Positions 12,214 through 24,050 of a stretch of DNA of 64,000 nucleotides are shown piece by piece (positions within the stretch are counted from its first letter, which is position 1; each line of letters begins with the position of its first letter). The translations under genes were made by a program, and so were the position numbers. Origin of the DNA: Cercis canadensis (Eukaryota; Streptophyta; Magnoliopsida; Fabales; Fabaceae); NCBI GenBank assembly GCA_003255065.1, contig QAOA01004158.1, positions 89,541 to 153,540 on the forward strand. Reading direction: 5' to 3'. A model generated the notes under the pieces. That model was not told the origin of the DNA. It did no database searches and worked only from the letters and a program-made list of their open reading frames with translations.

Positions 12214-13248
12214 ATGGCTGCAATGGTGTGCCACGGGTTGCAGTCATGCCTCGAGTCACAGCTGGTCGAGTCGAGAACCCTAAGGCTTAAATTTCCTTGC
12301 CCAAAGCCTCTCCCCTCTCAGCCCATTGATTTAGCCTTGAAAAATTGCTTCAGGGATTCAAACCCCAATACCCATTGTGATGAAAATAGCAACAAAGCCA
12401 GTGATAATAATAACATGGGAGGAGGGTGGAGCTTCCTTCAAGCTCTCTCCAATGTCCCCTCCCAAAGCACCAAAGAGAAAGAAAATGTTTATGTCCATCC
12501 TCAGGTGAAGTGCTCTAAGGTGTTGCTTAGTCCGAAGAGCCTTGAATTGTGCACTGAGAATTTGGGGAATGAGACAGGTACTGACATTATTGACAACAGC
12601 ATTAACCTGCTTTCTTCGTCATCATCTTCTTCTTCGTTTTCATCGGACTATGTTTCTGGCGGAGATTCGCCGACAAGGGAGCAAGTGAAACCACGTCAAC
12701 TTTTGGGAGCTAAGAAAGTGAAAACCAGGAATTTTCCACCCCCTTTGACAACGATAAGGGGATCAGAATCTCTACGAGTTAGGCCCCACCGCGAGCATGG
12801 GCGGCTCGTGATTGAGGCGGTGAAGGTCCCATCAAGTGCTTCTTGTTTCCGAGCTGAGAGAAGCCACGGCCGCCTCCGCCTCTGCTTTTTGACAAATCCC
12901 ATTATGTGTTTTGACCCGCAAGAAGCTCAAGAAAACGAACCAACCAATGAAGGGTTGGAAGAGGAATTTGAAAGTGAAATGAAGGAACAGAGACAAGAAG
13001 GGGAAGAAGAAGACAAGGAAGAAGATGAAGAGAAAACAGAGGAGGAGGTACAAGTAGAAGAAGAAGAAGAAGAAGAAGAAGAAGACAGAGACGGTTGTGG
13101 GTACGAGGAGATCAATGGAAATAGTTCCAAAGTTGGGGGTGACATTAGAATGGAAAAGTATGAGAGGCCAAGCAGGTGCAAAGAAGGAGACCATGAAAAC
13201 AATTACGAATTGTTAAATTGGGAGCCCCTTTGGGTGGTTACTTCCTAA
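12214..13248 (+). CDS. FANTASTIC FOUR (FAF)-like protein, 344 aa
   Basis: Single-exon gene. The diagnostic FAF domain spans about residues 172-225: a basic NFPPPLTTIRG segment, then SLRVRPHREHGRLVIEAVKV and RSHGRLRLCF. A short conserved GGGWSFLQALSN lies near 69-80, a serine run at 134-144, and a strongly acidic Glu-rich tract at about 247-291 follows the domain; the C-terminus ends in a PLWVVTS-like tail. In Arabidopsis FAF proteins are plant-specific regulators of shoot meristem size that act with the WUSCHEL-CLAVATA pathway. The biochemical activity is unknown. The ATG at 12214 is the first in frame and gives a typical length and composition for longer FAF-like members. The GAA repeat coding the acidic tract (about 13055-13085) is a likely site of length variation. 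The gene looks intact. Confidence 0.9.
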   Translation: MAAMVCHGLQSCLESQLVESRTLRLKFPCPKPLPSQPIDLALKNCFRDSNPNTHCDENSNKASDNNNMGGGWSFLQALSNVPSQSTKEKENVYVHPQVKCSKVLLSPKSLELCTENLGNETGTDIIDNSINLLSSSSSSSSFSSDYVSGGDSPTREQVKPRQLLGAKKVKTRNFPPPLTTIRGSESLRVRPHREHGRLVIEAVKVPSSASCFRAERSHGRLRLCFLTNPIMCFDPQEAQENEPTNEGLEEEFESEMKEQRQEGEEEDKEEDEEKTEEEVQVEEEEEEEEEDRDGCGYEEINGNSSKVGGDIRMEKYERPSRCKEGDHENNYELLNWEPLWVVTS

Positions 13249-13290
13249 AGCCTTCATTTGGATCTCTATATAATAAAAAAATTTACATTT
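13249..13290 (+). other. Start of 3' UTR with possible poly(A) signal
   Basis: Just after the FAF-like stop an ATATAATAAAAAAA run (about 13268-13281) could serve as a polyadenylation signal. Inferred from sequence only. Confidence 0.3.
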
Positions 13291-14284
13291 TTTGTGTTTG
13301 TCCTTTTCTTAATTCCCCTTTTGGATTTGGTTCATTCCTTTTTGTGAATTCTCCATGTTTTCCCATAAACTATGGTTGTGGTCGGCAGTTATTATCGTTA
13401 TTCTCTCTCTTTCTTGGACACACGAACCAATACAGGCACAGATGCAGAAACACAGTGAAAACTCAAACTCATTACAGTAGTTGCTAGCAAGCATGAGGGG
13501 CAAAAAAGTGAATTCTCTTCTAATTATATAGTATCACTGATTATGCATGCCCTTGTTGCTTTCAAGAATTTTTCGTTTTTGTTTCTTATGGGTTGTTTCC
13601 AAGAATTTGAAAACAAAAGAGGGTGAAGTAGGTCCAAGGGCAAAGAGAGAATTATAGACGGTTGACTATTCATCCAAGATATAGAAAAACATGGCAACAA
13701 TTGACATAAAAACTCAATATATGAGGACAGCACACTACACTCACTAATGCCATATTCTTATTTAGATTGTGTTATAATTAGGCATCATTCCAATTAACTT
13801 CCCCAATTTAGATTGAATTATCATTTTAATTCTAGAAGTTCGTTTGGTTTCTTAACTTATATTTTTGTTAATTTAGTGTCCATATAATGAATCTCATATG
13901 TGTAATATAATCTCTGTTAATTTCTGTTTCACAACTGCTTAATATCCTACAATTCTCAACGGTGTTATGGAGGAATACAATGTCAGCTCATCATCCAATG
14001 AGGACTTTAGAATTTTATAAGTAACTTGGGGTAAATTCACACCGTGCTACTTACCAATAAGGAGTAGGGTTATTTGTTAGTGTGGCACTTAAGAGATATG
14101 GCTCTATGGCAGTGAGATACTGAGATGTAAAATACCCCATAATTTAACATTCCATGTTAGTTAACCTATAGGGAGATCTTGATATAATGACTAAGCTAAC
14201 GACATGTAGTCTAATGGAACTTTTGGGTGTTTGATGTCTAGAGACTCCATCCCTGCCCAACAGTTTAAATGACACATTCTTTTG

Positions 14285-14600
14285 GTCATGCACATCTTGG
14301 TGTTTGATATTAGCGGTTCATCCTCGTCATGTACATTAGATCATTTGGTCATAGAAATTATGGTGCTTGATATAGAAGTTTGATTCTTGTCATGTGTATA
14401 TAGGGTCTAATTCTTGTCACATACTTCTCTCCCTTTTCCAAGTATTTTGTGCAACTCCATTGATAACGGAAATTAGGGTCTATAATATATAAATATTCGA
14501 TTCCCACCATATATATATATATACCTCCCTCTTAATTATAGAAATTATGGTGTTTGATGTTAAAAATTTGATCCTTGTCATGTACTCCTCTCTCATTTTT
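14285..14600. repeat. Degenerate tandem repeat (about 4 units)
   Basis: Recurring words of the form gaaattatggtgtttgat, then a variable stretch, then ttgatcctTgtcatgtac, occur near 14298, 14356, 14470 and 14543. Units are about 60-90 bp and strongly diverged. Function unknown; an old minisatellite is the simplest reading. Confidence 0.6.
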
Positions 14601-16483
14601 CATATATTACACTCATTTTTTTTAAAAGGAAAGAAGATATATATTTAAGGACCAAATTTATACATAATAAAAATTAAAGAACCAAATTAAAATTGAAGCA
14701 AACTATGTGGAAGGACAAACAATAAACTAGCTTTTATATTTTGTTTATGAAGAATGAATCTGAGACATAGTCATTCTATACTTTCCTTACCACTTAAGCT
14801 ACAAGTCTTTTCATTAATATATATAAAACACCCTTAGTTTTAATTTTGGTCTAACTCACTCCACAGTTCAATCACAATATTTTCGAGGAAAATTTTAACA
14901 AAAGAGAGAATCTGATAGTATGTGATAAAAGTGGAATCAAACATGATATTACTCTGGATATAAATTTCGGTGCATTTTCTGTTTGAAACATTCACTTTTT
15001 TCTTTTGTTCTTTTCTTTTTTGCTTTTGTTTCCCCTTTTCCCCTGTCTTTGGCTTCCCACTTTTAACATGGAAGATTTTGGTAGTTATAGTCTATCATGT
15101 CGAATGGATAGCAGTCCCTTTAGAAGTTGGACATAAAATGAAGAAAAAACAAAGGAAAGACATACATTAGCAAGCTATAATAAGAAACTGTCGTCACACA
15201 CCATTAGTTGTGATATGCATTATTTTGGGATCTTATAAAGTTTTTAAAAGTCTAGTTATACTTAAATGCTGCCAAGTATACACTAATTATAATGTAAAAT
15301 AGAGTGTAACTATACTGTTTAACAAACCCACAAACAAGAGTTTGAAACCTAACTCTTTAATTATATGAATTAGGGTTTGATTCCAAATGATGCTGTCTTC
15401 TATTTTTTTTTAAGAAAAAAGAAAAAAAGGAAAGGAAAGTAGAAAGGAAGTGACCAATCCGCAAGTGGAAGGAATGCTGTACTGATCATATCAACAATAT
15501 TTGTTTCATCATCACTTGAAATCTGCAGTTTTTGTACGGCAGTTTTTGCAGTCCACCCTTTTCTTTTCTTGATGCACCAAAAGTACATTCCCCAATTGTG
15601 TGTTTGCTTTATATGACCTCACAGAAACAGCAAATAGGAAACCCAGTTTTATCTGGTTGCTTTTTGTACCACACATTCCACTGGTAAAGTGGTATACCTC
15701 CAAATATGTTCATTTCAGCTGTTAGTAATATTTTCCCTTTTGAGATAACCCAAAAAGTAACTAAACAGCACAATGAGAGTTATGTTTTTGTACATTTACA
15801 AATGAACACTTCTTCTACACCAATAACACATAGTATACGCATATAGCATTTGACTGGACCTTGGGAGCTCAATTTTTTTGCACTTGTTAAACTAGGCATG
15901 CAAATATGATTTGTCGTACAAAAATTAGGACACAGTATAACAAACCTACTAAAGGATTCGTATCTGTGCCGTACAAAAATGGGGGGACCAACAGATCTGT
16001 GACACTGAAACAAAATCAAAATCATAATCTTCTCTTTATTAATGTGCCTTTGATCAAGTTGAGAGTGGCCAGTGGGGTGCCCTTCAAGTTCAGTTATGGT
16101 CCTTAAAGCTTCAGCGCTGTACGGGAGGGAGTGTGGGTCGCACGATCCCCACCTCATGCACCGACCGCTACCTGTAAAATAGGTCATCCGTACCCTCTTC
16201 TCATGTGAAAACCTGTACACACAACATGAGCACCACCTATATACATGAAGGGAATATGGTACACTCAAATTCTCAAAGTAATGTCTCATTGTCTCTTGAT
16301 CATCAAAGTTTGTTCTATAATTAACCATAAGGTGTCTCAAGTAACAATCTCGAGTGTTAAATATCTTTTATCTTTTACCCATTATTTTTCTTGGTCATGA
16401 GAAACTGTCTCAACTTTAAAGGATGAATATATAACCAATTAGATTATCGAAAGTTGAGGAGCTCATGTTTGTATATTGACTAA

Positions 16484-16670
16484 GTTGAAAGGGATTATTT
16501 ATAATTTACCCTAGTTAATAGAATATAGCACACCTCAACCACACAAAGTTGAAGGGGATATTTGAAATTTATCTTAATTGATGGAATTACACACTTCAAA
16601 TACAAGTAGATGAAGGGGTTATTTAAATTTATCCTAATTAATCGAATCATAACCATTAATCATAGTAAGG
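16484..16670. repeat. Degenerate tandem repeat (3 units of about 60 bp)
   Basis: Three successive diverged units (starting near 16484, 16546 and 16605) share a guide of the form aaGttgaaggggatatttRaaatttaYcctaattaatRgaat. A related block appears to recur in looser form around 16675-16760 and 17110-17220. Confidence 0.6.
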
Positions 16671-19600
16671 GAGTTAGAGTGAGATTTATAAGAATTAGTT
16701 ATCCTAGTGGATACCTCAAAATTTGAATAGAAAGAAAATCAATAAGTAAAAAAGGAACAACTTTTCAAATTTCACATATAGGTACATTACAGAAATTTAC
16801 ATTCATATTTTGTGTGAGAAGATGCAGATATTAGGTTGCCAATATAAAGTAAACAATGATAATAAGAAATAAATCACTTCATAAACTAGCAGGTAATAGG
16901 CTTCGAATTGAGTCATGGCAAGCTCTTCAATCCTTAAAGACGGGTATGTACTTGCTCAATTGAGTTTATAGTCCAATTTAATATGTTATAAATTTGAAAA
17001 ATTCCACTTCTAACGAATTTATATATATAAAAAAAGTCTTCAATGCAAAAGACACCTTACCAACTGAGTATTATGTGTAATATATAATTTGAAGGTTTTA
17101 GGTATGATTAGTTTTACTAGGATCAACAAGGTAAGATTCATAAGAGATGAGTTATCTCGTTAGTAACCCAAAATTCGATGAAGAAAGAGAACATAATATC
17201 AGCAAACAAATAAGTTCCAATTCAACTAAAATCAAGTAAAATACATAGATGCTATCTTTTGGCAGGTTTGAGCTCATTGCTTCTAATGTTTAACGTTTAC
17301 TGATTGTTATAATTAAGTTGACCAAATTGATATGATATTAGGAGAAAAACGCCTCCTGCTCTCATGGAATGAGTGATGAATTTCACATTAATTGCCCATC
17401 AGAAAAGAGAAGGTAATATATGTTGAATCGTGGAGTTATGATATCCAAGCATTCTAGGGTTTTCAGACAGGCAAATGCGTATGGACCCGTCTAACTAGCT
17501 AGTTATCTGCAATTCTGTATTCGTCCATCATTACTTTCTCAACTTGAATTCTGATTTACTCTGCCACATTGATTTTCTTGCTCACTTTTGCACAGTTGTG
17601 GATATGATGAAGCTATGAAGGTATTTAGCTGCGATTGTTGTTTTTTCTGCAACTTGTGGGTGAGGACAACATTGAAGATAATATTAGTTTCTATAAATAC
17701 CATTCAAATTATATGAATATTAAGGTAATGAGTAATGGGGTATATATACTCCATTGTGAAGATTCTCCTATATTGGAAACAAAAGGAGTTAGATTTATAA
17801 AATGAAAATAATCTATTCCTTGTTGAATAACTAATGGACAAAAAAGAAACCCTATTATATGAATTCAAACTGAATCATATGCGTGTTAAGTGTAATTAAT
17901 CTCAGTCAGACAATGTTTTAGATTTAGAATTTGAATAATAAATGAAAGATAAATGAATGGTTTGAACAAAAAAATTTAGCATTATCAGTCTGCCATAATA
18001 TTGGAAAATTCGGTATTTCCTTCCTTTCCATCACAGAAATTCATCATCTAAAAGCTTTTTTTTTTTTGGGAGGAGAGCGGGGTAGAAAAGGAAAAGAATT
18101 CTAGAAATAAAAGAAACAGAACAAATTCAAACACCAATCATTCTTTTTTTTTGCGAGAAAGACCAATCAATTCAATATCTTACAACCTACTCCAATAAAG
18201 TGAGCCAATTCTTTTCATAGTCCACTATGTGTACGACATATATGTTCTGTTATTCTAAACGTGAATCACATGCTGAAAGCCAGACACCAACTTCTCCATT
18301 ATTTTTTTTTATTAGATAGATAAAGTTACAATTTTTAACTCAAGATATTTCACGATAGAGATTGAATCTCAGACCTCAACTTTTTAAGAAAATTTTAAAA
18401 TCTAGATCAATTGTGCTATGTGCGATGTGTTTATCCACTAATTTACAAGTTAAAAAAAAGTGAAAAAGCAAAAACAGTAAAAAGATAAATGAAATTAATT
18501 ACCAAGGTTCTTATTTACCATAATACCATAAGAGTAAAGTACTGATATTTATATGTAAGACTTAATGCCACAGTAACATAATTAATATGATTTGAGTTTT
18601 ACTTAACCCACTTAAACACTTTTATATCTTTTTAGTACATGAAGGTATAAAATTTTCTATGTAACATCTACAAAATATACTAAAAGCTGACAATACTAGT
18701 TTATACTTAGTGACATTTTTTCTTTTGGCCATAATACGTAATGACTTAATTATCAATAATTTACATCTCTAAAAAAGAATACTTCAATTTGAAAGTTTTG
18801 GGTTCAAACTTTATTGCATCTTTTTTTAATGATTATACTATCCTGTGTAATTTGAATTTACTCTCTCATTGTAATTCAAGCAATGTTTCCCTGGAATTTT
18901 TACGAAAAAAGTTTAAAATTTTTTCATTTCTTTTGCCCCCTTTTCTTTTCTTAGACAGGTGGAATTGTTAATGTGGTTCCAGAAAAAAAGGAAAATGGAA
19001 ATCCCTAACTATGATATAATGCTAAGCTCTAAAACTGCTGATGGCATTGTTTAAAAGCGAAGCATAATATAAAGGCAATTTGTGGGCTTCAGAATCTGGT
19101 AAATGGATTCAAGATTTTCCCTCTTTTTCTCTTAAAAAAAGCATCCAGTCTATGCAATCCACGAAACCATTGGATTTGATCTAATCCACAATGCAAAAGA
19201 ACACCAATGACGTGGTGCCATGTGTGAAAAGCAAAGGACATGTGGATATGAGATGTTGGGAGGCCAAATTGGAAGCACATAGCAATGGAGTTCATGGCCT
19301 CTTTGCAAAAGGAGGAGCTAGTTTTCTTGTTTGCTAAGCATTGGAAAGCCTTTCACTTTCATTTGCACAACAGAAATTAACAACGCTTTCTTCTTTGTTT
19401 CCACAAAGCTTAAGAAAGCCAGTTGTGAAATAACACCTACTTGGGCACCCAAAAAAGGATGATTAAAAACAAAAACTTTATAAGGGCAACTTGTTCAAAC
19501 TATTGTAACCAATCGGGTTAGAGGGATTTTTCATGTTTTCTCTTTGCTTTTGATTTTTCAATGCTTAGTTTGGTCAGATTGCATGGATGAGCTTTTCCAC

Positions 19601-20022
19601 AAATAGACAACTCAATGCAACTTCTCAATGGCAAATACACGTCTGTTTGCCATTTTTTTTTAAAAGAAACAATTTTTTTTTTATTGAATTAGGTTAAATT
19701 TTATGAATATATAAGCAGAAAAAAAAGGGTAATGGTTTAATTTCTTGAAATGGAGAGAAAAGATTGATCATTGCAATTTGCAAAGAAGAGATCTTTCCCC
19801 ATTCTTGGTGGGTCTAGCCTGCCATGGCGTCACCAACAAAAGGAACAACCTTTGTCATAAAAGCATTCCATCATCCTCCATAGTTTAGAGTCTTTAGACC
19901 CCACCACCACATCTACCCAACCTTGGACACAACCAGAACCCACCAAAAAGGGACAAAAATGGGAGAAGTCAACTAATTCAGTCGTTAAATGGTTATGGAT
20001 AATAGTATGTCTTTATGAATTC

Positions 20023-20043
20023 ATATATATATATATATATATA
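20023..20043. repeat. AT dinucleotide microsatellite
   Basis: Alternating A/T run of about 20 bases in intergenic DNA. Confidence 0.8.
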
Positions 20044-22601
20044 TTCACATTGGAAAGTTAAAACACATTTCTGACCAATTATTGCAGAACGTTGTTTGTT
20101 CTTGACCATACTTAAAACACACATAAAATTAGCAAAATATTATAAAAGCGAACAATTATTTAAAAGTACCAAAAGAAAAGTTGTTTTGCTCCAAAAAGAA
20201 AAAGGGTTTTAGACACTTAAAGTTAATTTGTATGGCATGTATAAATTATAAGGCCTCTCTCACTTTCCTTCACTACCCATAATGGATAAGCTTGCAGCTC
20301 TTGAGTGTGACACTGCACTAACAATAACAAACCTATTGTTGTTCAAGAGAAAGATACACGCATGCGTTTTAGACACACATGGCTATACTATGCATCCGTT
20401 TCGCTATCGGTATCACTGTAGAGTATAGCTAGAGCCTTGCTGTTAAATATACCAATCCTTCCCTTTTGATGTGGCTTGAGAATTTTACTCACAAATCTTT
20501 TTTGGGTGATTATTATCCTTCCACGTACAAGCAACCGGACCACCCTTTTGCCTCTTGATCTTATTACTAATGTCCATCTTTAGTTCTTGTATCTTTCCAT
20601 GCTTTCAAATTTCATTAATGATTTTGAGAAATCTGTTGGAGAATATGTACCAAATCTGTTTTGTCCACCAGAAACAATGCTTACCTGAAATGATAAAAAT
20701 AGAGGACCAAAACAAGTATATAGACGCACCTTTCAATCTTCTTTCGATCTCTTAACCATCAGATTTCTGTGAGCCTATACTTATACACCTATATATTCTA
20801 TAGGGATTTTATTTTTTATCTGTCTATAGGGATTTTATGGTTGTGCTGACTGCTGAGAAAAAGTAAATGGCCATAGCAAAATTGATATTTTTTCCCCCTA
20901 TCTAGAAGAGTATATTCATGAGAATCATAACACATACTTCCGAATTTGGAGGAATGATTGACAATCTATGATTTCCTTTACTTGCTAACCATATTTTGAA
21001 AAATGATCCACCTATAGCATGCTTACTTTTAGACCATATCTCATAAGATTTTGAGACGATTTCTCTGTCTCTGTCTGTCCTTTCTTCTTTTTTATTCCTA
21101 TTGTTTTCCTGTGGAAGTTAGAAATTATAAAGAAAAATTTTCTTCTTTTTTCCTTTTGGTATCAATTAAACAATGTGGGAATAGATTCTTGAAGGTACTG
21201 ATTACCTGGAGAAGTTAGGAATCTAGAATCATATACAAGAATCTCATACAAAGAATTATACAAATATATGATTTTCCCATTTAATATTTGGAGAAAGTCT
21301 AGTTGCACACACGATGGTGTACAATTAATCTTAGCTCTCATATTGAAGTGTTTGTGGCACCACTTAAACTTGATGCTGTCTAGTGTGCAGGTGTGAAGTA
21401 GTAAAAGATAAAATGTACAGTACACTAGTGTTATAAATAAGAATTCCTAAATTTAACTGAGGTGAAAACACTGAAAAGTCTGAACCTTTTAGAAATTGAC
21501 AGCCAAACTTTTTGTTCTTTTGGTCTGCCACAGAAAGTGACCTATTTTCATCTTCCTTCTATTATGTTGATTTCTCTCTCCTTGTCTCTGAAAGGATATT
21601 TTCATGCATCTTTTTGGTCATCATATTGATCTCCTCAGAATCCAGGTCTTTCACGTCAAGAGGTTCTCTTTATTATACCAAATAGAAAAAGGCATGCCCA
21701 CCTCATCCATCACAAACATCTTTTCACTAACTTTGGGCCTTTCTTATAATTCAAAATTCAGCCCCTCGTTCCCAAAGTGTTTCCCTTTCCATCATGTTTT
21801 TCCATGTTTTGCCTTCCTGTTGAAACTTTGATTAATACAGTGTGAAAGAAAAGAGAGATCATGAAAAAGTGTAGCTTTTGTTAATTTTTTGACCTCAACA
21901 ACCATTTTGAAAAGAATGAGAGGAAAATAGATCCTAATAGATTGCCTTCATTAATTCTGGGGAACAAAAAGAATTTTTAACGGATATTTTATGATCCTTT
22001 TCATCAAAAATCAAAACAACCAGGGTCCAATATATAGTCTAAATTGTGCTTAATTTGGGGAACATATGGACAAATCAAGGTTAACCCGCAAGTAAGATAT
22101 GGCGACTTAAACAGCTCCTTGCTCCTTCATTTCCTACATTAAATCATTTCTGTATAACCTTTGGCAGCCTTTGACATTAGAAATATGACCCTCACAGAAA
22201 ATGTACAGACACTCTGAAGTTTACTGTAAGCTTGAAAACAACTAGTACCTAATAAAACTTGAATCTAAAGGGCACCTTTCTGTTTGCAGAACAGTTTGGT
22301 TTTCTCATGATTTACAGAAATGATACACATGACAATCCAGATATGCAGAGAATGCAGCAAATGGGGCCTTCAATCAATTGCAATCAAAACCCAAATTTGA
22401 ATTTAAATGAAATGACATTCACTTTGATATTTGTGTTAAAAACATGATCTAAATGGGTTTGATAGGCCTAATGCCTACTTTCCAGCACAACTACCCTCCC
22501 CACTTCTATCAAGACGGCCCAGAGCTTCTATTGCTATCTTTTGTGGGTCAAAACTACTATTTTACTTGAGTTTTTGCTTCATATTTGTTAGTTATTTAAT
22601 T

Positions 22602-23346
22602 GAAAAAAGTAAAAAAAAACTCCTTTTAGTTATGCCTTATGTGTAGTTTATCCCAAAAACTTAGAAAATGTAAGGAAAACTTTTTTGAACTTTTAAAATA
22701 TGCGCTTTACCCTCAAGATCCTGATGTCTGTCCATTAATAGATGGAAAGAAGTATGTGATTTGATTAATCTGGGTCATAGTGTAATTTATAGGAGTATAA
22801 ATAAAAATAAATTTATAAAATTAGGGTTAAAAAGTAATATTCAAAATTTGTCAGGGTCAAATGGTAATATTTAAAATTTGTCATCTTCAACCTCCCGCGG
22901 GTATCAATTTCTAGAAATCAACCCGTTTTCGAATCCATTCGGGTTCTCTTTATATCTCTCTCATTTATCAACTAAAATTTACAACAATATTTTGCTGTTA
23001 GTTTTAAGATTGAAGCTCAAAATGAAACACGAAAAGTGAGAGGCAACAGCAACAGCGGTACCCCTTCTTCCTCGGGTTTATGAAGGCTTGATCTCAAAAA
23101 ACAACAACAATAGCTTCGAAATCTTTAGAGAATTAAAACCCCCAAGGTTATGCTTCCAATCCCTTCTTCTATCTCCCTCTTCGATCTTCCAATTCCTTCT
23201 TCCATCCATTAATGGACAAACGTCAGGGTCTTAGGAGTAAAGCGCACATTTTAAAAGTTCAAGGAAGTCTTTTCTACGTTTTTAAAGTTTTGAGGGTAAA
23301 CCCCACATAAAGCATAGTTGAAAGAGTATTTTTAAACTTTTCCCTC
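22602..23346. mobile_element. Long-TIR non-autonomous transposon (element 3, 745 bp)
   Basis: Inverted arms of about 140 bp: the left arm (22602-22745) reads aaaatatgcgctttaccctc and the right arm (about 23205-23346) carries its reverse complement, with matching gtccattaatRga inner ends. An 8-bp direct repeat, ATTTAATT, flanks it at 22594-22601 and 23347-23354. It belongs to the same family as the element at 31752-32173, which shares arm and sub-terminal sequence. The interior (about 22880-23200) is locally GC-richer and has no recognisable coding capacity. Confidence 0.8.
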
Positions 23347-23354
23347 ATTTAATT

Positions 23355-24050
23355 ATTTGAGAAGTGCTTGCTCCTTTTAACTGGCTATTTAACTTCATAC
23401 CCAAAGGTGGAGCTAGGTGAGCTCAGGGTCAATTCTTACCAGTTACCATGCCCTTTATTACTTCATCCCCTCCCAACTTCCCAATTTCTCCAAACTCCAA
23501 AACATCTTGACTCTGATTCATACTGAGGTTATCTCTAGGCTTGTAAATTACATGTTTAAATTTAGAGTCATAATAAAAAATATAAAAAAAAAGTTATTAG
23601 AAAGAAGTTTAAAACCCTCACATGAGTATCACATGACAATTATGTCTATGAATTAATAGAAATATGAATAGAAGCTTTTTTTGCACAAATTATAAAACTT
23701 AAGGGTTTCTTGCACCTTTTTAAACCTTTGGAGGGTTTTCCACATGAGTAAAAATTAAAGGAAATTCCCTACATCTTACCCATTTTTCATTATTTTAAAA
23801 GAAAATATTTGAGCTTCCAATGTAAAATGAGAAGTTCAAATTGCAATTCTATCTTCCGTTACAAAATTCAAAGCCATAGCAAGAAGAAAAACTCATTGGT
23901 TAACTAGATCAAACAGAAATTATTAATAATAATTTATAGTTCTATACATATTTTTATCTCTTAGACAAAAAAAAAAAAACATATTCTTTTCTTATCAAAA
24001 AGAAAAATATATATTCTTCTTTATAGTATTCTACAAATTGTATTGTGTGT
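23355..24050. other. Spacer downstream of the MAPKKK gene
   Basis: AT-rich; no gene recognised. It would include the 3' UTR of the minus-strand MAPKKK, whose stop codon is at 24051-24053. Confidence 0.5.

Larger units (their letters stand above)
13510..22600. other. Gene-poor stretch
   Basis: No intron-exon gene structure was recognised on either strand. It contains the two degenerate tandem repeats listed separately and an AT microsatellite at about 20023-20043. One longer open frame on the minus strand (15780-16328) was considered and not called. Confidence 0.5.

Noticed and set aside
12832-13202. Minus-strand frames of 91-120 codons opposite the FAF-like gene
   Set aside because: They are rich in Phe/Ser because they read the reverse of the GAA/Glu tract; the plus strand has a recognised FAF domain.
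19395-19430. miR396-like word tttccacaaagcttaagaaag
   Set aside because: It differs from the mature miR396 sequence by an insertion and several bases, and no matching star arm forms a hairpin nearby.
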